Source: Mesaphorura yosii
Taxonomy: Eukaryota; Arthropoda; Collembola; Poduromorpha; Tullbergiidae
NCBI GenBank assembly: GCA_009869945.1
Contig: WIXG01000014.1
Coordinates: forward strand, 1-64,000
Reading direction: 5' to 3'
DNA: 64,000 nucleotides
Shown here: positions 50,701-64,000 of the stretch, piece after piece
Layout: the number at the start of each line of letters is the position of its first letter
Position numbering within the stretch: position 1 is the first letter of the stretch
Position numbers and translations under genes: made by a program
Notes under the pieces: model-generated
The model's input: the letters and a program-made list of their open reading frames with translations, nothing else
What the model was told of the DNA's origin: nothing
The model's database searches: none

Positions 50701-53700
50701 CTTCATATCCCTTCAGCCCCATGCAGTCCAATAAATTAATGATTATCTCTTCCACAACTATTATGTCTACTTTCCACTCCATTCACTGAATTTAGTACCA
50801 CGTACTTTCTCTGACTAGGTATGGCATGAAAACTTGAACTTGTTCCAAAAAACGGAATTCTTAGAATCTTCATTCCTCAAGTACGCAACAGAGACAATAA
50901 AAGATCATAAAATCTTGAGACAAAAAGAAAGCAAAAGTTCATTAGCTGAAATTAAACAGACGAAATACGCTATCGTTAGCAGACAGCAAAATGGCCAAAG
51001 GAAAAGAATCGTGGTTAAAATTACAGCAAGTGAGATGCGGTTTCATTTTGATCTGTTCCTTTATCCTCTCCACTTCTGTTGCACTCAAGTTGAAGTTTTA
51101 ATCCTGCTATTCCTTGTAATTTATAATTCTAATTTCGAAGTCATGATCAGGGCTGAATACTGAACTGCAGTTGGTGTGTGCAAACGTATTCAATTGTCTG
51201 TGAATATGCAATCCAAGAAAAAATAAATTACCAACAAAGTGTGAGAATGCATAACTAATGCTGGAACCAACAGAATGTCGTTTCATGAGCCATATAAATG
51301 TCTTCTTGCACCGATGCAGCCAAGAGAAATGAATACACGAATCTGATCTTGACCAAAACAAAACAAGGAAGCGCAACAACGGTTGCATAATTGCAGATCA
51401 GACTTTGTCAGCATTCCATCCAGACACATGACCATGCATTCATTAACTGTTCGTGATTACCAAATCTAAGCTGTTTTAAGTGTGGTTATAGATGCAGCTT
51501 TACCGTACACCCTTTTAAGGCTAACTTTACATTGGACTTGTTCATAATCTTCGGGAATGTACACGCAAAATGAATCAGCATAAAAATGTTTATCCCTGAT
51601 GTTGTAGTTGTCATCAGTGCATATCACCTATCAACCGGTTACAGTTGACATTGACAGCTTTTGGATTTCCATCATTTGCAATTGCCCTCATTAATCCTTT
51701 CACTCCCTTCTTCATTATTTTCAGCTTTTCTGACTTGTATAGGAAAAACGGAGGACGTAGAGATCGAATTGATTTCTTGAAATCCTCAAATCCGAAGTCA
51801 ATACAATTTGTTAATTTTTAGAATTTCCTTTTTGAAAATTTCAAGGTAAGCAGGATTCCCTGCAAATATTGTTCACTGTCTATTGTCGAAACTCATTTAC
51901 TATAAGTAAAAACGTAATACCAATTCATTTTTCAACAAAGGAATGCCCATAATTGCAAGAATATGGATGGTCCTCATTCTCGTTTCAGTAACAGATTCAT
52001 AACGAGTTTCTGAAAGCGAAAGCACAACTCCATTGTTCACCTTTACTCGAAAACAAAAAGAAGTCATCAATAGAAGTAAATGGGGAGCATTTTCAATATT
52101 TAGTGCGTATGAAACAAATTCTGAAATGTGAACGGCAAAGTTTTAACATTGATCATATGTGGAAAACTAATAATTATAAGTTGGGCCCGTAAAGAATATC
52201 AGGAATTTATTACGTCAACAGTCCGACATTCAACAAACTGGTGTCGAAAGTTGACTGTACAACTCAAAATTGATCTTTTTGCCTAAGCCTCAACTTCTTC
52301 ATTTCTTTTAATGTGAACTAAATTATAACTGTCATGAAATATTTTAGCGCATATTCTATCGACCATCAGGTTTACAATGAATTGAGGTTTTGTCAATGCA
52401 GTGGACGAAGATTGGCGGTACACTGAAAACAACAAATATTACATAAGCTGGAGTCAAAAGAGCTGACTACATCCCTTTGGTTTCTAAATTCTATTCTTGG
52501 TAATAGCTTCATCGTGAGTCAGTTTTATTTCTCTGACAGAAACTAAAAGAACTGTCATTCGTACGTTGGGGAACACGCTACGTTCTGGTTAGTGCTTCCC
52601 ACGGCACCGACACCGGAGTCAGCACCAATGCGGTGTCGCGACACCAGCACGGCTCCGACTCCGGTGCCGCGCGGCAAGGACTCTGACCTTCCACCGGAGT
52701 TAGTCTCAAAGGTTCCTTATTCGTGCTGTATGAGTGCACAGTGATAGCTAAAATGTCGAATGTGTCGAATCTAACGAGAATTGAAATACCGAAAATAATC
52801 TTGCGCTTCGCAAGGCCGGAATGTCGCCGAAGCTTCCTCACACCCCTTCCAGTAAGCTTAAACACAGAATGACTTCTGCAACACCGGAGCCGACATTGTG
52901 TCGACACCGAGTATTTCGGAGTCGGCTCCGCGAAGCTCCGGTGTCGTTCGACTCCAACTCCGGCCAAAACCGGTGCGGTGGGATGCACTAGTTTTGATAT
53001 TGCACAGTTATGTTACAAAGAAAGTGGCTCCTTTGAAGATCATCCCTTGTATTGGGTAGGAATTGGGGCAAAAAGGAGAAAATTTTAGGAGAGTCGGATG
53101 TGCTTTGGCAGAACCCATGGTTCATTTTGGCGAGAAGCGGAAATGAACGGCTAGCATACAAAGTTTAAGTTTACGCGAATTATTCAAAAACTTAAGAGGT
53201 TGTGAATTGTGAAAATGCACAGAGGCTCATCAAAAATGAACTCATGTTCTCATTTGTAAATTTGATTCTACTGCATTGTTCACAGATTCTGCTTAACAGA
53301 GATAAAAAAAACCTCAAGCAAGAACAACTCCTCGCCAGAAGGATGACCGCCACAACGCGAAACACCAGGGGACATTTCTTGGTACTAAAAGTCGAAATAA
53401 ATCTCAAACCAATTCCAAGCACACTCTTTTATTACATACACGTTGCACCTTGCCATTCTACTCGAGTAGAATTCTGCACATAAAACTATGACACATGACA
53501 CGAGCACGGCTGAAGCGTCTGCAAGAACGACAAGCGCCTTAATCTTAAGCGAAAAGACCTCCAAAGTAGAAAGATTCTCAAACAAGATTTCAAATGATAA
53601 CAGCAGAGATAAGATGCGGCCAACAATAGCACACTGAAGAGTCGTGTTTAAACTCAAATCTCCGCGGACTACGAGCCTTCCTCTGCAGACTTAATAAGAG

Positions 53701-56700
53701 ACAATTAATTTAATATTCAATAAAGCTGCGGTGTGACCACGATTACTTGGTCGTTTCTCATTCATTCGTTCCCTCGCCCATTATTGACTATCACTTCTCA
53801 CATCGTAAGAAGGGACTGGCGCTGAGATGATTATTTTGACTCTTGACAATTCATAGGCTTGGTTTGAGTATTTATTGCATTGCAACATGGGAATTCGAAA
53901 CATATTCGCTTGCAAATGGAATTCATCCTTTTGTCGTCGTGTGCCTTCTCAGAAACGCGTGTAAACAAGACTCGAAACGATTAGGTTCTTCAAATGAATG
54001 CTAATTTCTTGCACATAATCTGAAAAATGAATGTTTCCTCGCGTGTAAACATTGAAAACCCATAAACGTTGTTCGTGACTTACTCAATGGATGCAAAGCA
54101 AGAGTGCATTCATTCTTGTGTCAGGAAACAAGAGTCGTCATAATTAATAATGCGATGCAATGAATAGTTGTCATTGCACGCACCATTGAAAGTGAATTGT
54201 GGCAGGAAAGAACGAACAGGGCCAATTCATGCCTTTCATGCTTTTCGCTGTCATTGCATAATTTAATTAATTGATTCAGGAAAGTTCGACAGTGGATTCA
54301 TTTGTTTCGCTTCCATTTGAGTGTAGTCGACCGATGAGATCCTAAATATCAATGATCGAACAAGTACATCATTTTAATTGGCAGAGACATGTCTAGATTT
54401 GTCGAATTAGATTAATTTGTGCAACATGCCTGCGTCAGTTCATTTGACCCTATATGTGTATGCAAATCAGGGCCCACATTAACAGTGTAACTTCTGATGG
54501 TAGTGTCGAGGAAGAAAGCTCACCCACCTCCTTCATCGTGCTTGGAACGAACGTAAGTGTATTTTAGTCCAATCAGCAACAAATATTCCGCTAATGAAAA
54601 GAGTGATGACACTGTTTATTGTTGCTGCTACTCCTAAACCTGTTTCACATACAATGTGCTGCCCGATGCCAAAGTCATAACATTTGCTTCCTCTGAGAAA
54701 AATTGTCGTCCTTGTATTATTGCCAAAATCAATATTATCGTTTGTCATGACACACAGCTTTTATTTCTCAAATTGCACATGGTTTTCATTCTGTTGTGAA
54801 GTCGAAATACGATACTTCTCTTCTCGCGTAGCGTTCATGATATGGAAACTCCAGACAGTCTTGCACTAGCCTTCGCGTTCGAGGCAACTTTTACGCATCA
54901 TAATTCTTAAATTGAAATGGACTGTTTTCCAATAGTATTACTTCGCTGACTATTCGTTATTGAAATTGGATGAATCACGACATTAAATCACGCAATAAAA
55001 ATATGAGGTACAGACGAAAATGTCAGAAGAATAGAAGAGGCAGAGGTTCAGGTTATGATTTCCAGATTCAATTCACTACTTCCTTTTCCGTCCGCAACTG
55101 GTAACTGCGCACCAACCACTGGCATTGGAACGAAATGAACACGTTACACGGTGTGACAAAAATTGAAAATTGTAGTTGTGCTTGCGCTTTGTGAAATGCA
55201 TGTTGAGTCATCCGTGAGATGTCTACATCTCATAAAAACAAATGAGATTAATAGAACTTGCAGAAATGCGAAAGCTCCGCAAGGACAAATGCATTGCCAT
55301 CAAAATTTCCCTAATAAATTGCAGCCAGCTTCGCAGAATCATAACGAGACAAAGACGAAGAGCTCTGCTATTAAACTATGCTTTAACGGCTGTGGCCGCA
55401 ATCGTATTGCAGTGACTCGCAGATTATTTGGACTCAGCAACAAAGTTTTGACACTGTGTTTGAAGAAGCCTTGTCGAGATTGCGGAAGTATAGCATTGAA
55501 AGTTCAATGAGAATTCGCTTCTCCAGGACTGCTAATACAACTAAATTGGGTGCAGTAAGTCTGAATGGTGATCGAAATGTTTTCATTGCCTCGTTAAAAC
55601 TGAGAAGGTATGACTGGCATCATGCATTGCTTCTGTTGCATTTTATTTCCAAAGAATCTGCATTTAAAACAACTGGAACCAATTTCAAAAGTGCAAAGTT
55701 CTCACCCAGCGTCTCGCAGTACTTTGAGCATGGTGAAATGTCTACATTTTGTAAAAAAGTAAACAAATGAGCGACGACAAAAATCTGTGTTGCAGTTGGC
55801 TCAAAACCGCAAGTGTGCCAGAGTTTGCATGCATAAATTATGGTTCTGCTTGTGTCTCGCATAAAATGTTAAAAATAAATAATGTTCTCGTTGCAGAATA
55901 TTTAAACTGTCGTAAAAATAAGGTCTCCCAGTATGAGACGCTTTACTTTCAGATGTTGAGTTGAAAGGCTTTACCTTGCCGAGGACAACGACACGGAGGT
56001 ACACGAAGAGGCTTAAGTGGGCTTTGATTTGATGCTGGCTTGTCAAATAATTCCTTTTTCCCCGTCAAGCTACCAGACATGCGCACATTTCAAGAACTGG
56101 TCTCGAATTCTTTGCTCTCGGTACAGCTGTCTCTTCTTTAATTAATTCAAATTAACTGAGAGAGATTACACTTTGTTGCGGGATTCCGTCGTTTTGCAAA
56201 CTGCTGTCTCGATTTGATTAAACGATGACACATTAACTCGACCTACAGGCCGCATACGACCGAGCTCACAGAATGTTGCGACGATGACTAATGACGAAGG
56301 ATTGAACTTCCACTAAAACACACAGAATGATGACTGAGCAGCGATGGAGAGGAGTTGAGGAGCGGCGAATGAAGGCACACAAACATCACCACCTGCGATC
56401 TCCATAAACTCGAATAATGTACCAGTATTCGTGCACGGGAAAAGTTATTACAACAATAACAACTCTTTATTGGTACTACGGCCCAACAGTCGAGCTGAGT
56501 TCCTGCAACTTGACTAATTTCATATCTGATCAATGCACAAATATTACAGCCGTCTCACATTTGCCTTTTTCGCATTTTGTCGATTAGGAAATGGAATAAA
56601 AAGTCTTATTCTCGACTCTGAAGAAACTCGTTTATAAATACAGACGAGTCTGCTCTCCGCAGCCGTCTTGTGCTCACATTTAACTCGGATGGCCAACTGT

Positions 56701-59700
56701 TCACTTCTTCTCGACCACGAATTGAACTTCTGTGCCGCACTTTGCGAAAGAGTGAAAATAATGCATTCGTAACACAGTTCTAACTTCTCAGTTTGTACAA
56801 GACGCACGTGAAATGAAAACAATAAACGTTTTCTTCTCAAGCGTCAAACACACGCTATGGCAAAGCAATTAAATGTACAGCTTCTGCTTGACAAAGTAAT
56901 TAAACACAACACAAGCTGATTTATTGCCGAGCGATGTAACTGCATTTCAGCACACATGCACATTTGTGAAAGTAAGAGTCACAATTAAGGGGTTGAATGT
57001 TTGACTCCTTCTTCCCAGTTGTCGGTTAATAAATTGTGAATGCACAATAACTTGATGCCGAAATTTTGCGCAAAGCACAGATGAAATGAAATGTGATGGA
57101 ACGGAACTACAAACCACAATACACTGAAAAATATTCCCAGCCTCTCATTTCGATAACGAGACGAGTCCGTTGTTTTCTATTGGTCGGATTCAGCTTTTCA
57201 GCTGCACTCTCAGACTGACCTGAAGTCTCACAAAACTCGATACCCACTGAATCACCGAAAGCCAAGGCAGTACAACAATGTTTAAAGGGCCTCTGTCTGA
57301 ATCAACAATGCGAGACTCGCTTTACTCTTCACACGCAGTCGCGCAGTCAGTCAGTCTGAATTGAAGTCCGGAAAGGACCTCTGCTATTCCCTTCTGACTG
57401 AAAAGATTCGAGATGAGATGAAACAAGGAGATGTGATGTTGGAACTGGAACGGAAACGGGAGCACAATGATGAATCCTCACCACTGCTGCTTGCTTTAAG
57501 GCTGGTAACGATTTAGACAAGAGTCGTTTCAACAGGAAGAAGAAACAAGTTTCATTTCAGCTGTGGTTGGATTTCATTTATTGTGGAAACATTTCATTTT
57601 AGCTCGTAACGAGGAGCAAATAATTAAGACTCTTTCTCATTTCATTCATCCGGTTTAATATTCAATCGCATTCGAGCAACAAGTCGCATGTTTAATGATT
57701 ATAGAATAAATGGTCAATGTTAGTTTACCTGAAAACGGCGCCTCATGCCCCTTCTGCGTCGAAACAATAAAATCGTAAATGTTTAATTAGGGAAATTGTA
57801 GAATCAACAAACATCATCCTGGAGTTGCATCGTCGAATTTTTAACGATTTCGTAAGCGGTCAACAAAGCACGAGTATTTGAAGGGTGAGGAGAACGTGAC
57901 AACAGAGAACTGTAAATCCGCATTTTCAAGTTCATTGTTGTTTACGACGAGCCATGGCTCATAACGTACGTTTTATTTTTAAAATTGCATTCGCATTCAA
58001 TCATCTAACCCCTGTTTAAACCTGAGCCTGGAATGAGCTTGACTGAAACAAGTACCTCGCCTGAGTCCCGAGTCTGTTTTTTGAGATGGTTCGTGCATTG
58101 CGTAGTTAGTTTCGTCTCCCTTTAATTTGGCAATCCGAATTCCCTTTCATCTGGCCTGCAACTTGGAATTGTGAGAATTCCTGCGCTACAGGCTTTGTGT
58201 CTGCAGTACAATGATTACAATGGTCCACGTTCCACAACAGCTCACTGAGCAAGTCACCCTTTACCACGAATTCTGTAGAGATCGCAGTGCACGGAAAAAT
58301 GCAATATACGATACATCTCGTACAATAAGCTTCATGTTATGGCGTCAGAGTTATTTGCTTAACGGTTACTTTTATTTTTCATTCATTCAGTCCAGCTCTG
58401 ACCTTGGCTTAGCGGTCTTAACATTGATTATTTGTGGGTCAAACGTTAGTATGTGGAGCAAAGGAAGCAAAAACCAAATATTCAGAAGAGTTAGTCATAT
58501 CAGCAAAAGACGAGAATGGAGAACGGTTTGGATTTTAATATCTGCTTGACATTTCTTCAACAACATTGAAGTCTGGTTTTCCGGGTTAGCTGATAAAATT
58601 GGGCTGTGCAAACCGCGAGATCTATCGAATGGCATTGTTTGTTTAACTTGAAATTTGTGCGTTACAAATTATGGAATTCATACAGGCGTTTCTGTTTTCT
58701 CTGCCGCAGACATCCTGCAAAACGACCACTCGCTATCAACGCAACCAGACTCTTCTGATTCCCTCAAAATTGCACCAACGGTCAACTGCCTGAGCTTAAG
58801 TGTGAAAATCTCAAGTTTTCTTGCGCCATATCACAACAAAACTGCATTTGCATGGATCAGACTGTGGTAGAAACAATATTACGCGCGGATGCATTCAGCA
58901 AGGACGGCTGCACTAAAACTAACCAATTTGAGTATCGGCAAGGGTGAGAACTGAGAATGAATTGGAATTACAGTTCGACACAAAGGAAGGAAAGGGAAGG
59001 TAACTCAATATCTTCAAGATGTTCCTCAGAAGAGAAAAAGTGGCAGGCAGCACGTGCCAGACTTCATATTCACGTAAAATATGGTACACAAATAGTTGCA
59101 CGCACGGGCGGGGTAAATGGAGCCTACAAGAAGTCAAACAATGTGCTTCTCTCTTCTTTGTCAGTGGGTTAGTCAGACAGTCAAAACAGAGCCGAGACAC
59201 ATTGCAAGCTGGATGGACTCTCATGGCACGCGCTCGTTGTTTTCTACCCCGAAGAGGAAAGGCTTCAAAACATTTGCAGCTGCTCCTGGAGTTGGCGATG
59301 ATGATCGTTAGCGTTTATAACAGTGAAGGGGAGCTTACAAAACTCGAGGACCCGTAATTGCTGAAATACATGAATACGATTTTTCATTTTTCACCGTAGC
59401 ATAACCAGAGCTGCATCAATGCAATGCATCGCACACGTAACTGCACATACGTATTCAATGAGCTCATGCTTTCTATTTTACACGGTACAACTGGCACTAC
59501 CGATTTACAAGAGACTGCTTCCTGTTCGGACTTGACAGGCATGGACCCAATTTTTAATATGTTCTTAGTGCTAGACGCAAAGTGGAATGCTCTTTCGTTC
59601 TTCGGGCTTCTGATCGAACTCCAATTGCAATTGTCAGCTGGGCTGAACTCTGACCATTGCCACAAGCTGAAGTCTGCGATGCGAAGTTGGCTTCCAATTA

Positions 59701-62415
59701 CTACGCGCATGCATTGTGCATGAACAAGTAAACAGATAAACACCTGGCACTGGCTGTCAGTTCTCAATCAAGAACCCCACGTTGAAGAATGAGGCATGGC
59801 ATGGCCTGGCGTCCTTGTCTTCTATCTTATATCCTTTATCCTATCATTTAATCTTGACCTACGTGCTATGTACAATTCCCATATTTACAATAAGTTCCAG
59901 GAGCAAACTAGAAAAGGAAAAAACTAAAGTCGCGCCGTGAATACCCTGATGATTGGTTTAGTTGATCATTTCATGTCCAGTTGAGTAGTACCATCTAGTA
60001 TCGCGGTACATCGAAGTCTCGCTTTTGAGAGCTGTATGGCTACATCACACGCCACCTGCCATTCAGGGCATATCACGTTGTCACGACCCCAGTGCAAACA
60101 ATGCGGTATCTTGTCTGAAGACACATCAAATGCGTCAGTAGAGTGTATTTAGTGGCTGGATGTTTCGGCCTCTGCAAAGCTGGAAAAGTCATGTGCGGTC
60201 TCAAATTGAAGAGCATTCAAGTTTTATTGGTCACGTTCACTTTCGCACAGCAAAACACTTCCATGCAGGTTTAAACTAGTAGAAACGCGGTCGGTGAAAG
60301 AAAATAAAATTACCGATGCAATGTTTGCGTAGAAATTGTAGAGGAAAATCGATTTGAATGCGGCAGCCAGGATAAAAATCAAGAGAAATGGTACGGCAAA
60401 TATAGTAAATAAAAGCACCTTTCAGTCACACAATGTAAAATGAATGAAAGAATTAGGAAATATTTTCAAGGTGAAGCTTTCCTACGGAGTTTGCATTCGG
60501 GCATTAGATTGGGTGTACTATCTGACCAGTGGAAAGGAGAAAGTTACGACTACGGCAGTGTGTGAGCCTGGTTTAGAAGCACGAACTGTCTGGTCGTAAA
60601 TGTGGAAGGCCAAAAATAATCCATGCAAAAAATGAAAAGCAAGCCGTGAGTTGGCTTCTTAATGGTGTTAATTTAGTGGACCTCATATCACACTGACTGT
60701 TTCATCGTCGCAATGTGTCGTGCTGTTTTCGCCAGCCAATGGCCCAAATGCGTGTCTTAAATTTTACTCGTTTCACTATTTACTTTTTTTTCAGATTTCA
60801 TCCAATCGCGTAATGGGAAACCTTTACTGTGCTTGGTGCTGAATGATGTGAGAATAATTCATTTCACATTTTTCCGCTGAGCGTGTCGCCTTTTATTTGT
60901 TTACTTTGATTCTTCGGTCTGAAGAGTTCCAACGAACTATTGTTAAATCTCATTCATTCTCACGTATAAAAGTTTCCATCTTTTAGAATTTAGAAGTATC
61001 TTGCAACAAACTTCAATACACTTCTTTCGGCATATCGAGCTTCGCCGTTAGTGTCTGTTTCTTTCGTTTCTAAAGACCCTGAGGAGGAGTAAAGTACACA
61101 TCTCAAAATTAATATTATTGCAATTTTGCCAAATGTAAGTGCTAAGTTTGGTTCCATTCACAGTTTGTGCCCACGTAAAGCCTGCTGCTGAAGCACGAAC
61201 GCTTGCCAAGTTCCAAGAGCTCAAGAGCTGAGACTCCTAGATCCTCCAAGCGAGGAGCCAAGCAGAGCCTGAGCCAGTCTGTGAGACTCTACTGGAGTCG
61301 TACAATATTGGATCTTTTCATTCCAGCTCCAGATCTTAGTCTCGTAACAAAGATTTCGGTTCCATTGACATTGAACACCGATCCATGCGTGTGGTCGGAA
61401 CGACATTGAACTTTTGACTAGCGCAATTACACTTCAGCGTCTGCCTTCACAAACATACCGCAACGATTTGCCTATCATATCACGAATTCAGTTTTAATTG
61501 AATTTATTAACAAATTGTGGTATCGATTTAAGCTTTAGTACATAGCGTATGCGCTTGTTGTGGTTCTGGCTGGTGAACAAAAATCAACAAGTGACATATC
61601 GTGTGATGTGTCGTGGGATTAAACCATTAAACGGCTTCATATGACTTGCTTAGAACCAAACAGCTTCTTTTGTCGCTTGTAGTCTTGTATCGTTTGTGGT
61701 ATAGACTTAAAGCTCTAAATCGAAGACTTTGCATATTCAAGTTACGAGTTTAAGAGACTTATATTTTTAGTGACGGACTTAAACTTTGGCTGATAACATA
61801 TTCAACAGCCTGGAGGTCGAAGCTGGCAAGTCGGGGTTCGAGACGTTGATGTCGAAGTTTGACATTTAAACAGAGAATTGTGTGAACTGTGAGGTGAAAG
61901 ACAAGCAGTTGTTAAAACTACCCTTCATAATTTATCACATACTTCATACTGGTTGGAAAAAGTGCAAGTTCAGAAATTCAACTTGTGCAAGTGCAGGTTC
62001 AGAATTTTTTATCTCAAAACCTAAAGTGCTATCCCAAGTTGTCATTTACACCGGTTTATTTACACTCATCACCCGGACGAGGCTAGAAAGTGGTGTTTTG
62101 ACAATTCAGAAAACGGCGCAGAAAATGTGACACTTGACACAAAATTCCAGCTGAGGGAGTTTTAGCCATATGAGCATACATCACGAAAAATGTATACGCG
62201 AGGCACATTCTGCATTGGACATGTGTCATGTGCGTCTAATTCTATGGGACGCGAAAAATGTAACACTTAAGGCCATGCGCCCACTAGGGCCCCAATAAAT
62301 TTGCTCACTGTCCTCTTGCACTAGGAGCAGTGAATTTCCATGAGTCAAGAAGATCACCATCCGGAAAACATACTTAATTAAAGTGTTCCAGTGCCAGAGG
62401 CAGTATCATCATATC
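47703..62415. other. 14.7-kb gene-poor stretch upstream of inscuteable
   Basis: No exon with splice support or a recognisable motif was found on either strand, apart from the MITE at 52590-52990. The 5' UTR exon(s) and promoter of inscuteable must lie somewhere here, because its coding exon begins immediately after an acceptor. The promoter of the GPCR gene should lie near the right end. Short GA/CT-rich repeats occur at about 61190-61290, and a diverged 27-bp word is repeated at 61514 and 61693. Confidence 0.5.
52590..52990. mobile_element. hAT-like MITE with terminal inverted repeats and 8-bp target duplication
   Basis: A 401-bp GC-rich block stands out in AT-rich DNA. Its ends are inverted repeats of about 20 bp: TAGTGCTTCCCACGGCACCG on the left, and on the right the reverse complement of TAGTGCATCCCACCGCACCG, with two mismatches. 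The flanks are GTTCTGGT (52582-52589) and GTTTTGAT (52991-52998), which agree at six of eight bases with two transition differences, as expected for an aged 8-bp target-site duplication. TAGTG fits the hAT terminal consensus YARNG. Subterminal copies of CCGGAGT/GGCTCCG-type words occur at both ends, as transposase-binding repeats do in hAT elements. No transposase is encoded, so it is non-autonomous. The family assignment is inference from ends and duplication length. Confidence 0.8.
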
Positions 62416-63958
62416 ATGGAAGAAACTAATGAAACTATTCCCTGTTCATTCTCCATTCAGGATATGGACATGCATCCTGCCATCGTCTGCACCAGCACCG
62501 CACAAGTAAGTAATAATTAGGTTTCATGACCACGCGCCACGAGTCAGTTTTAGATTCAGAACTTGCGTGTGTCTGAGCCCGATGTGCCATAAAATGAAAT
62601 TCCAGTCGCTGCTGCGAGGATATTTCTTTTTTGGTTCCCGGTCTACCAGCTTATTCTCCGTGTTCTAGTGTTGATAAACGATTACGTGATTCCTGTAGTC
62701 AAGCCTTCATCTATTTGTTTTACAGTGTGAGCTGGAATGGCCCTGCGAAGTACGTGAGTATTGGCACAGCCTGCACCCGTTCATCCTGCTGACGCGAGGC
62801 CTAAACTCGTATGGAACCATACTTACGTGCATTTTAGGTGAAACTTAACAAATGATAGCGATGCGGTAGATGTAATTAATCTCCAATGATTTAATGTAGG
62901 GGTATTTTTCAACGGACTCTCGTTCTACATCCTCATCTCGTCCAGACTTGCGAAGAAAGGCAGCGGTGTGTACCTGACTACGTTGGCAGTCTGTGACATT
63001 TGCAACCTGATTTTCAACTACGCAGTCGGAGTGTCCCGTGGGGAGGTGAAGGAATTTGATCAGCTTTTTATGGTTAGCTCATGACGTCATGACTAATTTC
63101 CCGAAAAACGATTTATTAATGTTGACATTTTTATTGAAGGACAGTGTCTGGCTATGTAGATTTCATTCGGTGAGCGTTGATGTGTTCCAACTCATTTCGG
63201 CGTGGGTGGTTGTGAGCTTCACCATCGAGCGATGCATAGCAATCTGGTATCCGATGCTCCTGAGAACGACAAAACGCTACAGATCAAAAGTCATCGTCAG
63301 TTGCCTGACGCTTTGTCTTTCTCTCTTCTCTCTCTCCAAATTATTCATCGCTGGTGAGTGCGTTCTATTCAACTGTAATTGCGGACGAATCAATTCCAGC
63401 TGAAACTTTTTCTGCCATTTCGATGAATTCAGGTTTCGAAAAGGACAGCGTATACGGATATATTCCTTGCGATTCCAACGCATTCATATGGCAAGGAATG
63501 GCCTATGTTCGAGTAGCGTTCCAGACCTGGATCCCGACGGCTTTGGTCTTTCTCTTCAATTGTCTGCTCTTCTGGAAACTGCGGCGTATAAAAGCAAATC
63601 GTAAAAGGCTGACTGGTAAAAAAAAAATAAAACTCTCGCTCGCCTAGCAATATTACCAATGAGCTTCCAGGAGCAATATTGCCTCGTTAGCAAACTTTTC
63701 ACCCTTTATGTTTGTTGATATGCTAGCTTACAGACAAGATTCACTCGAGAGACAACGTCGTAACCTCCATCTTCAACAGAACTCTAGTCTTCTGCTTCGG
63801 CCAAACTCAACCACGCCAATGCTCATTGCGGTGTCGTTGGCGTACTTGATTCTTGTGTTCCCTCTCGGAGCCGTCCAGACAATAGAATTGTATTGGAATT
63901 TAAAGCAAGGGAGCGAGGTTTCTGAAGAGGAACCGCAGCGCACTTTATACATTAAGTG
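62416..63958 (+). CDS. rhodopsin-class G-protein-coupled receptor, N-terminal part
   Basis: Six exons in frame: 62416-62505, 62726-62837, 62900-63045, 63140-63353, 63433-63615 and 63727-63958. The last ends at a GTGAGT donor, so the gene continues past the window (325 residues so far). Six membrane segments are visible: TM1 around LTCILGVFFNGLSFYILIS with its Asn, TM2 LAVCDICNLIFNYAVGV with its Asp, TM3 ending FTIERCIAIWYP in place of the usual DRY, TM4 VIVSCLTLCLSLFSL, TM5 WIPTALVFLFNCLLFW with its Pro, and TM6 MLIAVSLAYLILVFPLGAV. A cysteine before TM3 (VWLCRF) and one in the second outer loop (YIPCDS) would form the conserved disulphide. The short N-terminus has one NET glycosylation site and several cysteines. 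The type looks like a neuropeptide receptor, but the ligand is unknown. The acceptor at 63726 was chosen over one at 63732 because only it keeps the frame. Confidence 0.88.
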
Positions 63959-64000
63959 GTGAGTTATGTCAGTCAATCCCTTGTCGGAATATAAATTCAT

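Noticed and set aside
52578-52988. Minus-strand frame of 136 codons
   Set aside because: It coincides with the GC-rich MITE; high GC removes stops and the frame has no transposase motif.
61514-61719. Diverged 27-bp word repeated about 180 bp apart
   Set aside because: Only two imperfect copies with no other element structure.

Overview
The window looks like nuclear DNA of an invertebrate, most likely an arthropod with a compact genome such as a cladoceran crustacean. This rests on an AT-rich base composition, almost all introns being 60-110 bp with GT-AG ends, and the gene set (Inscuteable, an ESE-type ETS factor, single-copy housekeeping genes). The species is inference. No prokaryotic features, tRNA or rRNA genes, CRISPR arrays or retroviral/LTR elements were recognised. 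I assembled gene models by hand, joining exons only where splice sites and reading phase agreed; for every complete model the summed coding length is a multiple of three.

Layout: (1) 1-2184, minus strand: an unrecognised modular protein whose internal exons all have phase-2/phase-2 borders, with a five-unit 69-bp tandem repeat and a decayed chimeric exon copy at the left edge. (2) 3099-8617, minus: a very basic ~1710-aa orphan protein. (3) 9507-9890, plus: TIMM8, head to head with the previous gene. (4) 10991-14130, minus: clathrin light chain, head to head with (5) 15161-17408, plus: CCT2, the beta subunit of the TRiC/CCT chaperonin. (6) 18230-20629, minus: ARFGAP2/3, tail to tail with CCT2. 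(7) 21757-23346, minus: a DRAM-family membrane protein. (8) 23585-23833, minus: a candidate cysteine-bearing terminal exon. (9) 25660-28676, minus: an ETS factor of ESE/ELF3 type with an AT-hook. (10) 28.7-43.7 kb: a gene-poor stretch. (11) 43675-47702, minus: inscuteable. (12) 47.7-62.4 kb: a second gene-poor stretch holding a 401-bp hAT-like MITE. (13) 62416 to the right edge, plus: the first six exons of a rhodopsin-class GPCR.

The left 25 kb is a dense cluster of housekeeping and trafficking genes. Clathrin light chain and ARFGAP2/3 both act in vesicle coats, DRAM in lysosome/autophagy membranes, TIMM8 in mitochondrial import, and CCT2 in cytosolic folding. The right side holds two developmental regulators on the same strand (an epithelial-type ETS factor and the spindle-orientation adaptor Inscuteable), each next to about 15 kb of DNA without convincing genes, which is where their cis-regulatory DNA would be expected.

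The most unusual items are the symmetric-exon modular gene at the left edge, the orphan basic protein, two GC-AG introns, a NAGNAG acceptor in clathrin light chain, the AT-hook ETS protein without a visible PNT domain, and the hAT-like MITE with both inverted repeats and an 8-bp target duplication. I did not find a clearly new multi-gene biological system.
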